Assembly: GCA_947492575.1 (NCBI GenBank)
Contig: CANLNK010000001.1
Coordinates: forward strand, 930,001-994,000
Length of the DNA stretch: 64,000 nucleotides
Reading direction: 5' to 3'
DNA from: an uncultured Thalassotalea sp.
GTDB taxonomy: Bacteria > Pseudomonadota > Gammaproteobacteria > Enterobacterales > Alteromonadaceae
The position numbers were made by a program, and so were the translations under genes. The notes under the pieces were generated by a model that was given only the letters and a program-made list of their open reading frames with translations, made no database searches and had not been told where the DNA came from. Shown one piece after another: positions 9,741-18,125 of this stretch (within the stretch, counting starts at the first letter, position 1; every line of letters begins with the position of its first letter).

Positions 9741-10208
9741 ATGAAAAAAACATTTTTAGCAATGATCGTACTAACAACAAGCTTTGCTTCACAAGCTGAA
9801 ACTATTACATATAACGCGTCTAGTTGTGAGGTCAAATATGGAAATGCTGAGAAGAAGTATGACTCAGGGGTCATTGAAAATCGTTCAGGCAATTACGATG
9901 TGTTGTCTTGTGGGATACCTCTTCAATCAGACCGCACGGTTGAAAAAGTAGACGTGAAACTTTATGCGTTATCAACAAAAGAAAATTCGGGAAGTAATTG
10001 TCACGTAACACTTTATAGAGATGACTCTATGGGCGTTATAGCGTCAGCAGATGCGGGTAAAGCTGATAGTGGTAAAAATGTTTTAACGGCAGATTTGAAT
10101 ACAATATTGACAGCACCAGCAAGAGCAGTAGCTAAATGTTCAATAGGTGGCGTTGAAGAAGGCGGTTTAGTAAGGTTTTACTCGTACTCAGTGACGTATG
10201 CTAACTAA
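9741..10208 (+). CDS. Small exported protein of unknown function
   Basis: Not recognised. The 155 residues start with a clear signal peptide (MKKTFLAMIVLTTSFASQA) and leave a mature protein of about 136 residues. The mature part is beta-rich and polar, with four cysteines (in SSCEVKYG, LSCGIPL, SNCHVTLY and AKCSIGG) that could form two disulfides in the periplasm or outside. An AAGGA ribosome site lies six bases before the ATG, and a terminator follows. It stands alone. Confidence 0.75.
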   Translation: MKKTFLAMIVLTTSFASQAETITYNASSCEVKYGNAEKKYDSGVIENRSGNYDVLSCGIPLQSDRTVEKVDVKLYALSTKENSGSNCHVTLYRDDSMGVIASADAGKADSGKNVLTADLNTILTAPARAVAKCSIGGVEEGGLVRFYSYSVTYAN

Positions 10209-10226
10209 CCGAGTTTAGTTTTAAGT

Positions 10227-10252
10227 ATAGGGGACATCGTTCCCCTATTTTA
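10227..10252 (+). terminator. Intrinsic terminator
   Basis: Stem ATAGGGGA / TCCCCTAT with a six-base loop followed by a T-run, 19 bases after the stop of the small exported protein. Confidence 0.85.
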
Positions 10253-10378
10253 ATTTAAACAAGATATGCATGAATAACCCTTTTTCAATGAAGCTTAAGG
10301 GTCATTAACTTTCTCAAACACCATGATGCTGATCGCACAACGTCGACAATGTCATGTTTGACAGCCAAATTAGTCAAC

Positions 10379-11455
10379 TTATTGTGGCAAGGCTGCCGAG
10401 GTAAAGGTTTTATCAATCTGCTTATTTAGGGCATTCCTTCTGACATCGCCAGGATTTTTTCCTATTACCTTCTTAAACGCTCTTGAAAATGAAGCTTCAG
10501 ATTTATAGCCTAACTCAAGCGCAACACTTAAAATTGACTGTGAATTCATTTGGAGTTTAGAAAAAGCCAATGACATTCGCCATTCTATTAGGTAGTCAAT
10601 TGGGGTAGTACCGATTAATTCACGAAATTTTTCAATAAAGCTGGTTCTAGACATGCCAACTTCTTTAGACAACCTTTCAAGCGACCAGTTTATTTCCGGA
10701 TTATTATGCATCAACTCAATAGATCTGAATATTCTTGAGTCTGAGAGCATCAGCATAAGTCCTTTTTTGTATATTGCTTCATTGCTTAAATGCTCCCTAA
10801 TACTCGTTATAACCAATAAGTCAGCAAGTTTCGAGAGCGTTGCGTCTGAACCAATCGAAATATTCTTTACCTCTTCGTTAATTAGTGAAAACAGGCTTCT
10901 AATGCTGGCCATGTTTCTGGTGGTACTTTTGCGTGTTATGGATATGTAGTCGGGCAATATTTCAATAAGTTTTCTAGTAATTGGCGCTTGAAACACGAGG
11001 GCACCGCAAAAGAGTTTTGTTACATCACCGTGCCCGCCAAATGAGAGAGTTTCGAATCTTGGTGTTACGGGTTTGATTGGTAAGTCTGATAGTTTTGTGT
11101 AGCTTTGACTTAGGCCATCAGATATTTTATGAGGACTCCCTTTGGGGTAGATTATTAGCTCCTGACTATTTAGTTTAATTGTCCCTTCGTCAGTTGAAAA
11201 ATTTGCGCTACCGGCGACAATTAGGTGGAACATGACACAGTTATCCATTTGGGGAAGTGAGATCGCCCATGGTTTACTTAATGTGCACTGCGTAAAATAT
11301 AACCCGTCCATTGTTAACATCTTCATTAGATGGTCCAGCGGATGGTCTGTCTGAGTGTCGACTCTTCTTTTCTCGAAGTCTTTTGTCATTCTATTAATTT
11401 CTGGTATGAGCGTTAAAAAAGAGAACGTCCGCTCTGATGAGTTTTGTATCGCCAT
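10379..11455 (-). CDS. AraC-family transcriptional regulator with cupin-type sensor domain
   Basis: A 358-residue regulator. Residues about 40-230 look like the AraC cupin_6-type ligand domain (CVMFHLIVAGSANF, ELIIYPKGSPHKI), and about 255-350 hold two helix-turn-helix motifs (WSLERLSKEVGMSRTSFIEKF and SVALELGYKSEASFSRAFKK), followed by the usual IGKNPGDVRRN tail. AraC proteins of this type often control a divergent oxidoreductase or hydrolase. The nearest divergent gene here is the alpha/beta hydrolase 347 bases away. No operator could be read. Confidence 0.9.
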   Translation of the reverse strand: MAIQNSSERTFSFLTLIPEINRMTKDFEKRRVDTQTDHPLDHLMKMLTMDGLYFTQCTLSKPWAISLPQMDNCVMFHLIVAGSANFSTDEGTIKLNSQELIIYPKGSPHKISDGLSQSYTKLSDLPIKPVTPRFETLSFGGHGDVTKLFCGALVFQAPITRKLIEILPDYISITRKSTTRNMASIRSLFSLINEEVKNISIGSDATLSKLADLLVITSIREHLSNEAIYKKGLMLMLSDSRIFRSIELMHNNPEINWSLERLSKEVGMSRTSFIEKFRELIGTTPIDYLIEWRMSLAFSKLQMNSQSILSVALELGYKSEASFSRAFKKVIGKNPGDVRRNALNKQIDKTFTSAALPQ

Positions 11456-11802
11456 ACGTTATATCAATCGTCACACCATACATCTATCGTGTTCCTTAAC
11501 TCTTGTACGCTTGGGCAAGTAATATGTATTTTCTGCAAGGATTAAGGTATGCCCGTCTACTTCTTGTTTGTGTGGAATGAACGAATAACAGACGTTAAGT
11601 TCATTGGTCATATCTTTGTATTAATAGTTGGTAACATAAAGTTGGCAGAGGGAGTAGGAAAGGAGATGTGTTGATAAAACCACTGATGCTGATCTAAATC
11701 TGAATCCTGCAAATATTTTGAGATATGTACGAACGGTTAAAGAATAAATACTTTCGACACATTACAAATTAAATTTCATGCGTACTATGAGCTCAATACT
11801 TT
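11456..11802. other. Divergent intergenic region (347 bases)
   Basis: Lies between the AraC regulator and the alpha/beta hydrolase. AT-rich, with no open frame or convincing repeat. It presumably carries both promoters. Confidence 0.3.
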
Positions 11803-12645
11803 ATGATGATTCTCGATGTTGGCATTATGAAATTGAACTTACTGTTTTTTAAATTATTTATATTTATATGGAGTAGATTGGCTCCAAAAAGCAACTCAAA
11901 AAAGTTGATTGAACTGCTTTTTAAAGTAAGAAAAAAGGGCTACCCAAATATTAAGCTAGGCGAACCTGATAACGTGTTCTATCTCGAAGAAAATACGACA
12001 TTATCATATTGGGAAGGAACTGGAGCGAAAACGGCTATGTTGGTTCATGGGTGGAATGGATCTGGAGACCAATTTTTTTCACTTTATGAAAAATTTAGAG
12101 AGCTGGGCTTCTCGGTATATGTAGTAATGCCCAAAGGTTACGGTCAATCTTCTTCTGTCTGGTCAAATCCTGGGTGTTTTATCAAATCAATTGAGAGTGT
12201 TTTGAATCATATTGATAAACCTATCAATGTTGCCGTAGGTCACTCTATGGGAGCTGGTGCGTTACTTCATGTCGCAGCTAAGAAAAATAGTTTCGATAAA
12301 TTGGTGTCGGTTTCGGCGCCAAGCAACTTTACTAATATTTTAGATGATTTTTGTCTTCAGCTTGCGGTTGGTAACAAGGCCAAGCAATACTTTTTTGATC
12401 GTGTAGAGCAGGAAGTCGGTATAAGTCACCAAGCGCTAAATATATCTTCAACCGTTAATAAGATTAATCATCCAATTTTGTTTGTCCATGATGATACTGA
12501 TAAAGTCTTACCTGTAGCAAACTCGATGATCTTAGATAAAAGTGCACAACATTCACAATTATTAATAACACAAGGCTTAGGACATACCAGATTGCTTAAT
12601 TCGAGCTTAGTTGTCGAGAATGTCATTAACTTTGTGAATGCCTAG
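11803..12645 (+). CDS. Alpha/beta hydrolase
   Basis: A 280-residue hydrolase-fold protein. An N-terminal hydrophobic stretch (LLFFKLFIFIWSRL) may be a membrane anchor. AMLVHGWNGSGDQF gives the oxyanion-hole region, GHSMGAG the nucleophile elbow, VHDDTDKV the acidic residue and GLGHTR the histidine, so the catalytic triad is intact. The substrate is unknown. Start choice is uncertain: ATG codons occur at 11803, 11806 and 11827 and none has a strong ribosome site; 11827 (MKLNLLFFK) would be a natural start. Codon use is more AT-rich than in the following peptidase gene. Confidence 0.85.
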   Translation: MMILDVGIMKLNLLFFKLFIFIWSRLAPKSNSKKLIELLFKVRKKGYPNIKLGEPDNVFYLEENTTLSYWEGTGAKTAMLVHGWNGSGDQFFSLYEKFRELGFSVYVVMPKGYGQSSSVWSNPGCFIKSIESVLNHIDKPINVAVGHSMGAGALLHVAAKKNSFDKLVSVSAPSNFTNILDDFCLQLAVGNKAKQYFFDRVEQEVGISHQALNISSTVNKINHPILFVHDDTDKVLPVANSMILDKSAQHSQLLITQGLGHTRLLNSSLVVENVINFVNA

Positions 12646-12833
12646 CCACAGTTATGAATGGCCAATAATCTACTCCTAAAAGCTATAGTAGTTAACAGCG
12701 TAATGGTAATTGCCAATTTGCTGAGTTCTCTATTCCATCTAACGTCTGATTAATATAGGATTCTTTGTGCTTTACTAGATTAGGGTAAAGCACTCGGCTG
12801 ACTTTACATCAAGCTTTTCATTATGGAGATACA

Positions 12834-14231
12834 ATGCACGTTTTAAAATACCTTTCAGCAGGGGTAGCGATGACCCTTTTCAGTGCTCAATTATTGGCGG
12901 CGCAAACCCCAATTACCAATAGCCAAAAACAAACCGCAAATCAGCTAATTGAAACTGCGTTAGATAGCGATCTTGGTTATGAGATTGTTGAGTCTTTAAC
13001 TACTGAAATTGGCCCACGTCTAGGTGGTTCAGAGGCAGAGAAGCGCGCTCGCGACTGGGGTGTTGAGCTTGGCAAAGAGTTAGGCTTTGATAAGGTTAGT
13101 ATTGAAGAATTTACGATGCCGTTCTGGGATAGAGGTCAGTTACACATCTCGCTTACGTCACCTTACCAGCAAGATTTATACGGTAGTGCGTTAGGTGGTT
13201 CTGCGCCGAGTAAAAAAGGCATTGATGCAGATGTTGTTTATTTCAGAGATATTCACGCGCTGGCTGAGGTTAAAACGGGTGCATTAAAAGGTAAAATCGC
13301 TTTTGTTGATGGCGATGCTATGGTGAAAAGCCAAACGGGCGCTGGTTATAGCCAAGCGAATATGCGTCGTCGCGTTGGCTGGCAACATGCAGAGCGCGGT
13401 GAGGCAAGTGCATTGGTTGTACGTTCTGTTGGTTCAGACTCTCACCGATTCCCGCATACCGGCATGATGAGCAAGAACGAAGACAAATGGGCGAAGATTC
13501 CTGTTATCGCGATTTCAAACCCTGATGCCGATCACCTGCGCCGTTTGCACAACTTAGATAAGCCGTTATCGATTTCATTGCATTCAGAATCGAAATGGAA
13601 AGGTGATGTTAGCAGTGGTAATGTCATTTTAGACTTAGTCGGTAGTGAAAAGCCTGAAGAAATTGTTCTTATTGGCGGCCACTTAGATAGCTGGGATTTG
13701 GGCACTGGTGCAGTTGACGATGGTGCTGGCATCGCGATTACCACAGCCGCTGCAGCGCTTATTGCTAAATTACCAAAACGACCAAAGCGTACTATTCGTG
13801 TTGTTATGTTTGGCGCGGAAGAAGTGGGTCTACTTGGTGCTTTTGCTTATGCTAAACAACATGAAGCGAATTTGAAAAACCACGTCGTTGCTACCGAGTC
13901 AGATTTTGGGGCACAAACCATTTGGCAGTTAGTGTCAAATGTGAACCCAGAAGCAACCGTATTAATGGATGAAATTGCTAAAGTATTATCGCCGCTAGGT
14001 ATTGTTCGTGGTGGTTCAGATGTTCCAGGTGGTGGTCCTGATATCATTCCTATGGCGCGTATGGGCGTTCCTACAATTCGTTTAAACCAAAATGGTCGTG
14101 ACTATTTTGATTTACACCACACGCCAGACGATACGTTAGATAAAATTGATCCAGACGAATTAGCGCAAAATATCGCTGCATATGCAGCAACGATTTACTT
14201 AATTGCAGATTCGGATGTTAAATTAAAGTAA
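12834..14231 (+). CDS. Exported M28-family zinc peptidase
   Basis: A 465-residue exopeptidase of the carboxypeptidase Q/PGCP-like M28 branch. It has a signal peptide to about residue 23. A PA-type insert region is followed by the zinc centre: GGHLDSWDLGTG (His, Asp), VDDGAG (bridging Asp), GAEEVGLLG (catalytic and ligand Glu), ESDFGA (Asp) and HHTPDDTLDKI (His). All five ligands are present. It probably trims peptides in the periplasm or outside. A GGAG site precedes the ATG. The gene is single and ends at a long bidirectional terminator. Confidence 0.93.
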   Translation: MHVLKYLSAGVAMTLFSAQLLAAQTPITNSQKQTANQLIETALDSDLGYEIVESLTTEIGPRLGGSEAEKRARDWGVELGKELGFDKVSIEEFTMPFWDRGQLHISLTSPYQQDLYGSALGGSAPSKKGIDADVVYFRDIHALAEVKTGALKGKIAFVDGDAMVKSQTGAGYSQANMRRRVGWQHAERGEASALVVRSVGSDSHRFPHTGMMSKNEDKWAKIPVIAISNPDADHLRRLHNLDKPLSISLHSESKWKGDVSSGNVILDLVGSEKPEEIVLIGGHLDSWDLGTGAVDDGAGIAITTAAAALIAKLPKRPKRTIRVVMFGAEEVGLLGAFAYAKQHEANLKNHVVATESDFGAQTIWQLVSNVNPEATVLMDEIAKVLSPLGIVRGGSDVPGGGPDIIPMARMGVPTIRLNQNGRDYFDLHHTPDDTLDKIDPDELAQNIAAYAATIYLIADSDVKLK

Positions 14232-14270
14232 TGGTTTTGTATGTGTGCTGAATGGCAGTGCTAAACGATA

Positions 14271-14316
14271 CTGACTAAAATAAAAGGGCGCACTAGCGCC
14301 CTTTTATTTTAGTCAG
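14271..14316. terminator. Long bidirectional terminator
   Basis: Perfect 21-base stem around an ACTA loop, rich in A on the left and T on the right, between the convergent M28 peptidase and TetR genes. Confidence 0.93.
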
Positions 14317-14368
14317 TTAATTTAGTTAGCTATCATAGTCAGCTAATTTATTCGTTTAATATAGCCAG

Positions 14369-14956
14369 CTAAGAAAAAGGGTAGTGGTTAAAAATCTCTT
14401 CGACCTTTTTCTCCAACAGCGATTTATCTGTAGTCATTTTTGCAAAAGTTCTCAATCCAGCAATCTGAATTTGTAGGTGCTGTGCTAGGGTTTTGGCATC
14501 TCTGTCTTTATCTATTTCACTTAGCTTTTGTCCCCACTCAATAATGCTACAAAGCTTCTCACCAATTTCATTGAGATGATCATTCGTAATATCAATAAGC
14601 TCTTGATTATCCTCAGTTAGTTCACTCAAGGTTTTGGACAACATACACATGCCATTGGGCGCATCGGTTTGAGTCTCTACTACTTGGGATCTGATGAACA
14701 CTTTCAGTGTATCGATAGCCGATTCATTTTCGTCTACTAAGCGTTGAAGTTCATCTAATCCCATCTGGGTATAGTTTCTGAGTGTCTCTTTAAACAGGCC
14801 ATCCTTGCTTCCAAATGCTGCATAAATACTGCCAGGTCGCATGTCTATTTCATCTTGAAGGTTGCGCATCGAAGTTGCATGGAATCCTTTTCTCCAATAG
14901 AGATTAGTCGCTTTATCAATCACATCTTGTCGATCAAATTTTGCTGCCTTAGCCAT
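14369..14956 (-). CDS. TetR-family repressor
   Basis: A 195-residue regulator with an N-terminal TetR helix-turn-helix (DKATNLYWRKGFHATSMRNL ... GSIYAAFGSKDGLF) and a helical ligand domain of the TetR_C type seen with AhpD-like targets. It diverges from the carboxymuconolactone-decarboxylase-like gene. A near-copy of the operator lies 18 bases upstream of its start, and two perfect copies lie in front of the partner gene. It therefore most likely represses both itself and the partner. The inducer is unknown. Confidence 0.93.
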   Translation of the reverse strand: MAKAAKFDRQDVIDKATNLYWRKGFHATSMRNLQDEIDMRPGSIYAAFGSKDGLFKETLRNYTQMGLDELQRLVDENESAIDTLKVFIRSQVVETQTDAPNGMCMLSKTLSELTEDNQELIDITNDHLNEIGEKLCSIIEWGQKLSEIDKDRDAKTLAQHLQIQIAGLRTFAKMTTDKSLLEKKVEEIFNHYPFS

Positions 14957-14973
14957 TACATTACCTATTTATT

Positions 14974-14987
14974 TGAGCAATCGTTCA
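14974..14987. promoter_or_regulatory. TetR operator, imperfect copy
   Basis: TGAGCAATCGTTCA differs at two positions from the TGAACGATCGTTCA palindrome found twice further right. It lies just upstream of the tetR start, which suggests autoregulation. Confidence 0.7.
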
Positions 14988-15110
14988 ATTATAGTTTCCG
15001 ATTTGCCTAAGGTAAAGATGGGAGTCATTTAGTAATGACTTATAACTTAACGTTAGAAAGGATTTAATCGCCAGTAAATCAATAAGATAAAATGCAAACA
15101 CAGAAATATT

Positions 15111-15148
15111 TGAACGATCGTTCAAAATGGCACTTGAACGATCGTTCA
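15111..15148. promoter_or_regulatory. Two perfect TetR operators
   Basis: TGAACGATCGTTCA at 15111-15124 and again at 15135-15148, each a perfect 14-base palindrome, with centres 24 bases apart. They sit in the divergent promoter region in front of the AhpD-like gene. Confidence 0.85.
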
Positions 15149-15260
15149 TGTAGTTCTATATTACTTCATATTCTCAGGGCAGGCCGAGCTTTTTGCCATA
15201 GATAGCACGGGCATTAAGCCTATATTTTTTTAAACTATTGTGAATAATTGGAGCAATATC

Positions 15261-15809
15261 ATGAGCAACTTTGTATTTAACACTATTGAGTCCGCGCCAT
15301 CGGCGAGCAAACCTTTATTAGAGAGCGCAGAAAAACAGCTTGGGGCAGTACCGGGTTTGTATGCGGCGATGTCAGAATCACCAGAAACATTAAAGGCATA
15401 TTTTCAGATACATGCATTATTTGAAGCATCATCATTTGATGCAGAAGAGTTAACCGTTGTATGGCAAACGATTAATGTAGAGCATGAGTGCACCTACTGT
15501 GTACCTGCGCATACAGCTATCGCTCACTCCATGAACGTAGACTCGTCATTAATCGACGCGCTTCGCGAAGGTAAACCTATGACGACTTCTAAGTTACAGG
15601 CGCTTAGAGACTTTACATTGGCAATGGTGCGTCAACGTGGCAATGTTACTGATGAACAAGTAGACGCATTTTTCGCAGCTGGCTATGGTCAGCAGCAGGT
15701 TATGGAAGTCATTCTTGGCCTATCACAGAAAGTTATCAGCAACTATGTTAACCATGTTGCCAAAACACCAGTAGATCCTATGTTCGAACAGTTTGCTTGG
15801 GCTAAGTAG
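15261..15809 (+). CDS. Carboxymuconolactone decarboxylase/AhpD-like protein
   Basis: A 182-residue all-helical protein of the AhpD-like superfamily. The redox motif EHECTYCVPAHTAIAH carries the CxxC pair and nearby histidine typical of alkylhydroperoxidase-like members, so a peroxidase or thiol-oxidoreductase role is likely rather than decarboxylation. The ATG at 15261 is chosen over GTG 15240 because GGAG lies eight bases before it. It is controlled by the divergent TetR gene through two operators. A terminator follows. Confidence 0.9.
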   Translation: MSNFVFNTIESAPSASKPLLESAEKQLGAVPGLYAAMSESPETLKAYFQIHALFEASSFDAEELTVVWQTINVEHECTYCVPAHTAIAHSMNVDSSLIDALREGKPMTTSKLQALRDFTLAMVRQRGNVTDEQVDAFFAAGYGQQQVMEVILGLSQKVISNYVNHVAKTPVDPMFEQFAWAK

Positions 15810-15851
15810 CTCATTTGCATCCCAGTTTTTAGTGAAAACCTTTCTCTGAGT

Positions 15852-15881
15852 AAAAAGCGCACTTTATCAGTGCGCTTTTTA
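15852..15881. terminator. Bidirectional intrinsic terminator
   Basis: Stem AAAAAGCGCAC / GTGCGCTTTTT with a seven-base loop between the convergent AhpD-like and LysR genes. Confidence 0.92.
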
Positions 15882-15899
15882 TTTGAGTTTTGTGGCAAA

Positions 15900-16823
15900 T
15901 TACGACGGTGCGCGTCTTTCCCATCTTGGTTCTGTTTCACCAATGTAATTGCGTGCTGCATCTAAAAATAGACGTGTCCGTACTGGTAAATCTCGATGCG
16001 GATAGACAGCGTAAATCGCATTAAAGTTTTCAAGCTCAATATCTGGTAGCAACCGCACAAATTCTTCAGGGTTCATACGGTCTGAAAAGAAGAATGTTGG
16101 GACAACCATATAGGCTGTATGCGATCTTACTTTCGCCATTAGTGCTTCAGCATCATTGGAGCGAAATACAGAGTTGATGATCTGTTCTTGGCGATTACCA
16201 TTAGCATCAAAATAGCTGAATGTGTCGACCGCAATGTGCTTGTTGTGATAAGTCACTGCCGGCAGATCTGCAAGTTCCTCAACAGTTTCTGGAGCGCCAA
16301 AAGCTTCTACAAATTTAGGTGTGGCGATAATAATGCGCTTATTTTCAGCGAGTTTTCTTGCGACTAAAGAAGAGTCTTTTAACTCACCTACACGAAACGC
16401 CAAATCAAAACCGTCGGCAATCATATCGATCACTCGGTCGTCTAAGCTGAGCTCTATTTGCACTTGGGGGTAGCGCTTTTGGAATGAGTTGATAACTGGC
16501 ATTAAATAGTGATTGCCAACAAAACTAGACGAGGTTATACGCAGTAAACCTTTGGGCTCTAGGTGATAATTGCTTGCAAGCTTGACGGTATCGTTTAACA
16601 GGTAACGCAGCTCCTTTGCTTTTTTTACCATTTCTGCACCTGCGGCAGTTAATGAAAAAGAGCGTGTCGTTCGGTTAAGTAAACGCACGCCTAAATCTTC
16701 TTCTAATTTGGTAATTTGCTTGGAAAACGCAGAACGATCGATATTTCGAAGTTCGGCAGCTTTCGAAAAAGAACCTTGTTCAACCACCTCTAACAGCATG
16801 ATTAATCTACTAGTAATGTCCAC
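15900..16823 (-). CDS. LysR-family regulator beside the RND operon
   Basis: A LysR-type regulator with an N-terminal winged helix (LLEVVEQGSFSKAAELRNID, then SAFSKQITKLEEDLGVRLLN) and a periplasmic-binding-like effector domain. The reading frame is open to an ATG at 16856. That start has no ribosome site and would sit inside a perfect 21-base palindrome. The GTG at 16823 gives MDITSRLIMLLEVV, a natural start for this subfamily, with GAGAG nine bases before it, so I prefer it. It diverges from the RND efflux operon, which is its probable target. Confidence 0.9.
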   Translation of the reverse strand: MDITSRLIMLLEVVEQGSFSKAAELRNIDRSAFSKQITKLEEDLGVRLLNRTTRSFSLTAAGAEMVKKAKELRYLLNDTVKLASNYHLEPKGLLRITSSSFVGNHYLMPVINSFQKRYPQVQIELSLDDRVIDMIADGFDLAFRVGELKDSSLVARKLAENKRIIIATPKFVEAFGAPETVEELADLPAVTYHNKHIAVDTFSYFDANGNRQEQIINSVFRSNDAEALMAKVRSHTAYMVVPTFFFSDRMNPEEFVRLLPDIELENFNAIYAVYPHRDLPVRTRLFLDAARNYIGETEPRWERRAPS

Positions 16824-16846
16824 ACTTACACACTCTCGTGGTTTTA

Positions 16847-16867
16847 TTGATGCCATTATGGCATCAA
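16847..16867. promoter_or_regulatory. Perfect palindrome with LysR T-N11-A box
   Basis: TTGATGCCAT and ATGGCATCAA flank a single T. The core TGCCATTATGGCA fits the T-N11-A pattern of LysR boxes. It lies between lysR and the efflux operon, about 80 bases before the adaptor start. Confidence 0.7.
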
Positions 16868-16944
16868 TGTGTTTACCAAACTAGTGCATTCAGTCCCTAA
16901 TTTATCGAATATCATTGCCGCCATAAATGATGAAAGAGGTTTCT

Positions 16945-18117
16945 ATGAAAAAGTTAGGATACGGATTAAGCCTTGTTGCTTTAGCAATTGCATTAAGTGG
17001 CTGTGAGCAACCAAATGCTCAAGAACAACAAATGCCACCACCATTAACCATTGATGTTGCCAACGTAGAAGTTCAAGACGTGCAGACATGGCATACGTTT
17101 ACTACAAGGCTTCAAGCGCCAAAACGCGTGATGTTAAAACCACGAGTATCAGGCCAAATAGAGCAAGTAACATTTGAAGAAGGTTCTATTGTAGAAAAAG
17201 GCGAAGTGCTATTTCGCTTAGACCCTCGTCCTTTTGTTGCAGAGGTAGAGCGTTTAGAAGCTCAACTGGCAAGTGCTGAAGCACAATTAATTCAAGCTGA
17301 GCAAGAAGCGTTACGCGCGGATCGTTTAATTGCTAAAAAGGCGATTTCTACAGAACTTGCTGACCAACGCAATGCCACACTTCGTCAAGCAATCGCAGGC
17401 CGCACGGCCATTGAAGCTGAACTTGAGTCAGCAAGACTTGATCTAACGTTTAGCCAAGTTGAAGCGCCAATTACTGGTGTAGTGTCTCGCGCATTAATTA
17501 CTGAAGGTAACTTCGTTAATGCCGGTCAAACAGACTTAACAACTTTAGTATCAAATCGCCAAGTATATGCTTACTTCGACATTGACGAGCGCACGTGGAG
17601 CAAGAGCTTTGCTAACATTACAGCACATGACAAAGCACCAGTAACACTTGAAAAACTTAACGGCGAAGGCTCTGTACCGGGCTACGTTGACTTTATCGAC
17701 AATGAAATTAACCCGACAACAGGTACATTGCGTGTTAGAGCGGTATTTGACGCTCAAGCTCACAACTTAAAATCAGGCTCATTTGCACGCGTCTCTATAA
17801 ACGCAAGCAATACTCAAGCTCTCGCAATAGTGCCTGAGCGCGCGCTCGGTACTGACTTAAAAAATCGTTTCGTATTAGTTGTTGATGAAAACAACACATT
17901 GCAATACCGCTTGGTTGAATTAGGTGAGCGCTACGGAGCATACCGTGCAATTACCACTGGCTTACAACAAGGTGACCGTGTTGCTGCCAATGGTCCCGCA
18001 CGTGTAGGTCCGGGCATGCCGATTACACCAAACATGGTTAACCTTGATTTTGATAATACCGAATTTGTTCTGATTCCAGCTAAATCAGATGACAATTTAA
18101 TTAGTGCTGTGAACTAG
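16945..18117 (+). CDS. RND efflux periplasmic adaptor lipoprotein
   Basis: Membrane-fusion protein linking pump and outer-membrane channel. The start at 16945 has an AGAGG site six bases before it and gives a lipoprotein signal with lipobox ALSGC. Then follow the barrel-sandwich/lipoyl halves (LKPRVSGQIEQVTFEEGSIV and LTFSQVEAPITGVVSRALI), a coiled-coil hairpin between them (about 100-160), and the beta-barrel and membrane-proximal domains (AIVPERALG, AANGPARVGPGM). At 390 residues it is typical of AcrA/MexA. It is the first gene of a three-gene efflux operon, eight bases before the pump gene. Confidence 0.95.
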   Translation: MKKLGYGLSLVALAIALSGCEQPNAQEQQMPPPLTIDVANVEVQDVQTWHTFTTRLQAPKRVMLKPRVSGQIEQVTFEEGSIVEKGEVLFRLDPRPFVAEVERLEAQLASAEAQLIQAEQEALRADRLIAKKAISTELADQRNATLRQAIAGRTAIEAELESARLDLTFSQVEAPITGVVSRALITEGNFVNAGQTDLTTLVSNRQVYAYFDIDERTWSKSFANITAHDKAPVTLEKLNGEGSVPGYVDFIDNEINPTTGTLRVRAVFDAQAHNLKSGSFARVSINASNTQALAIVPERALGTDLKNRFVLVVDENNTLQYRLVELGERYGAYRAITTGLQQGDRVAANGPARVGPGMPITPNMVNLDFDNTEFVLIPAKSDDNLISAVN

Positions 18118-18125
18118 AGGTCGTC

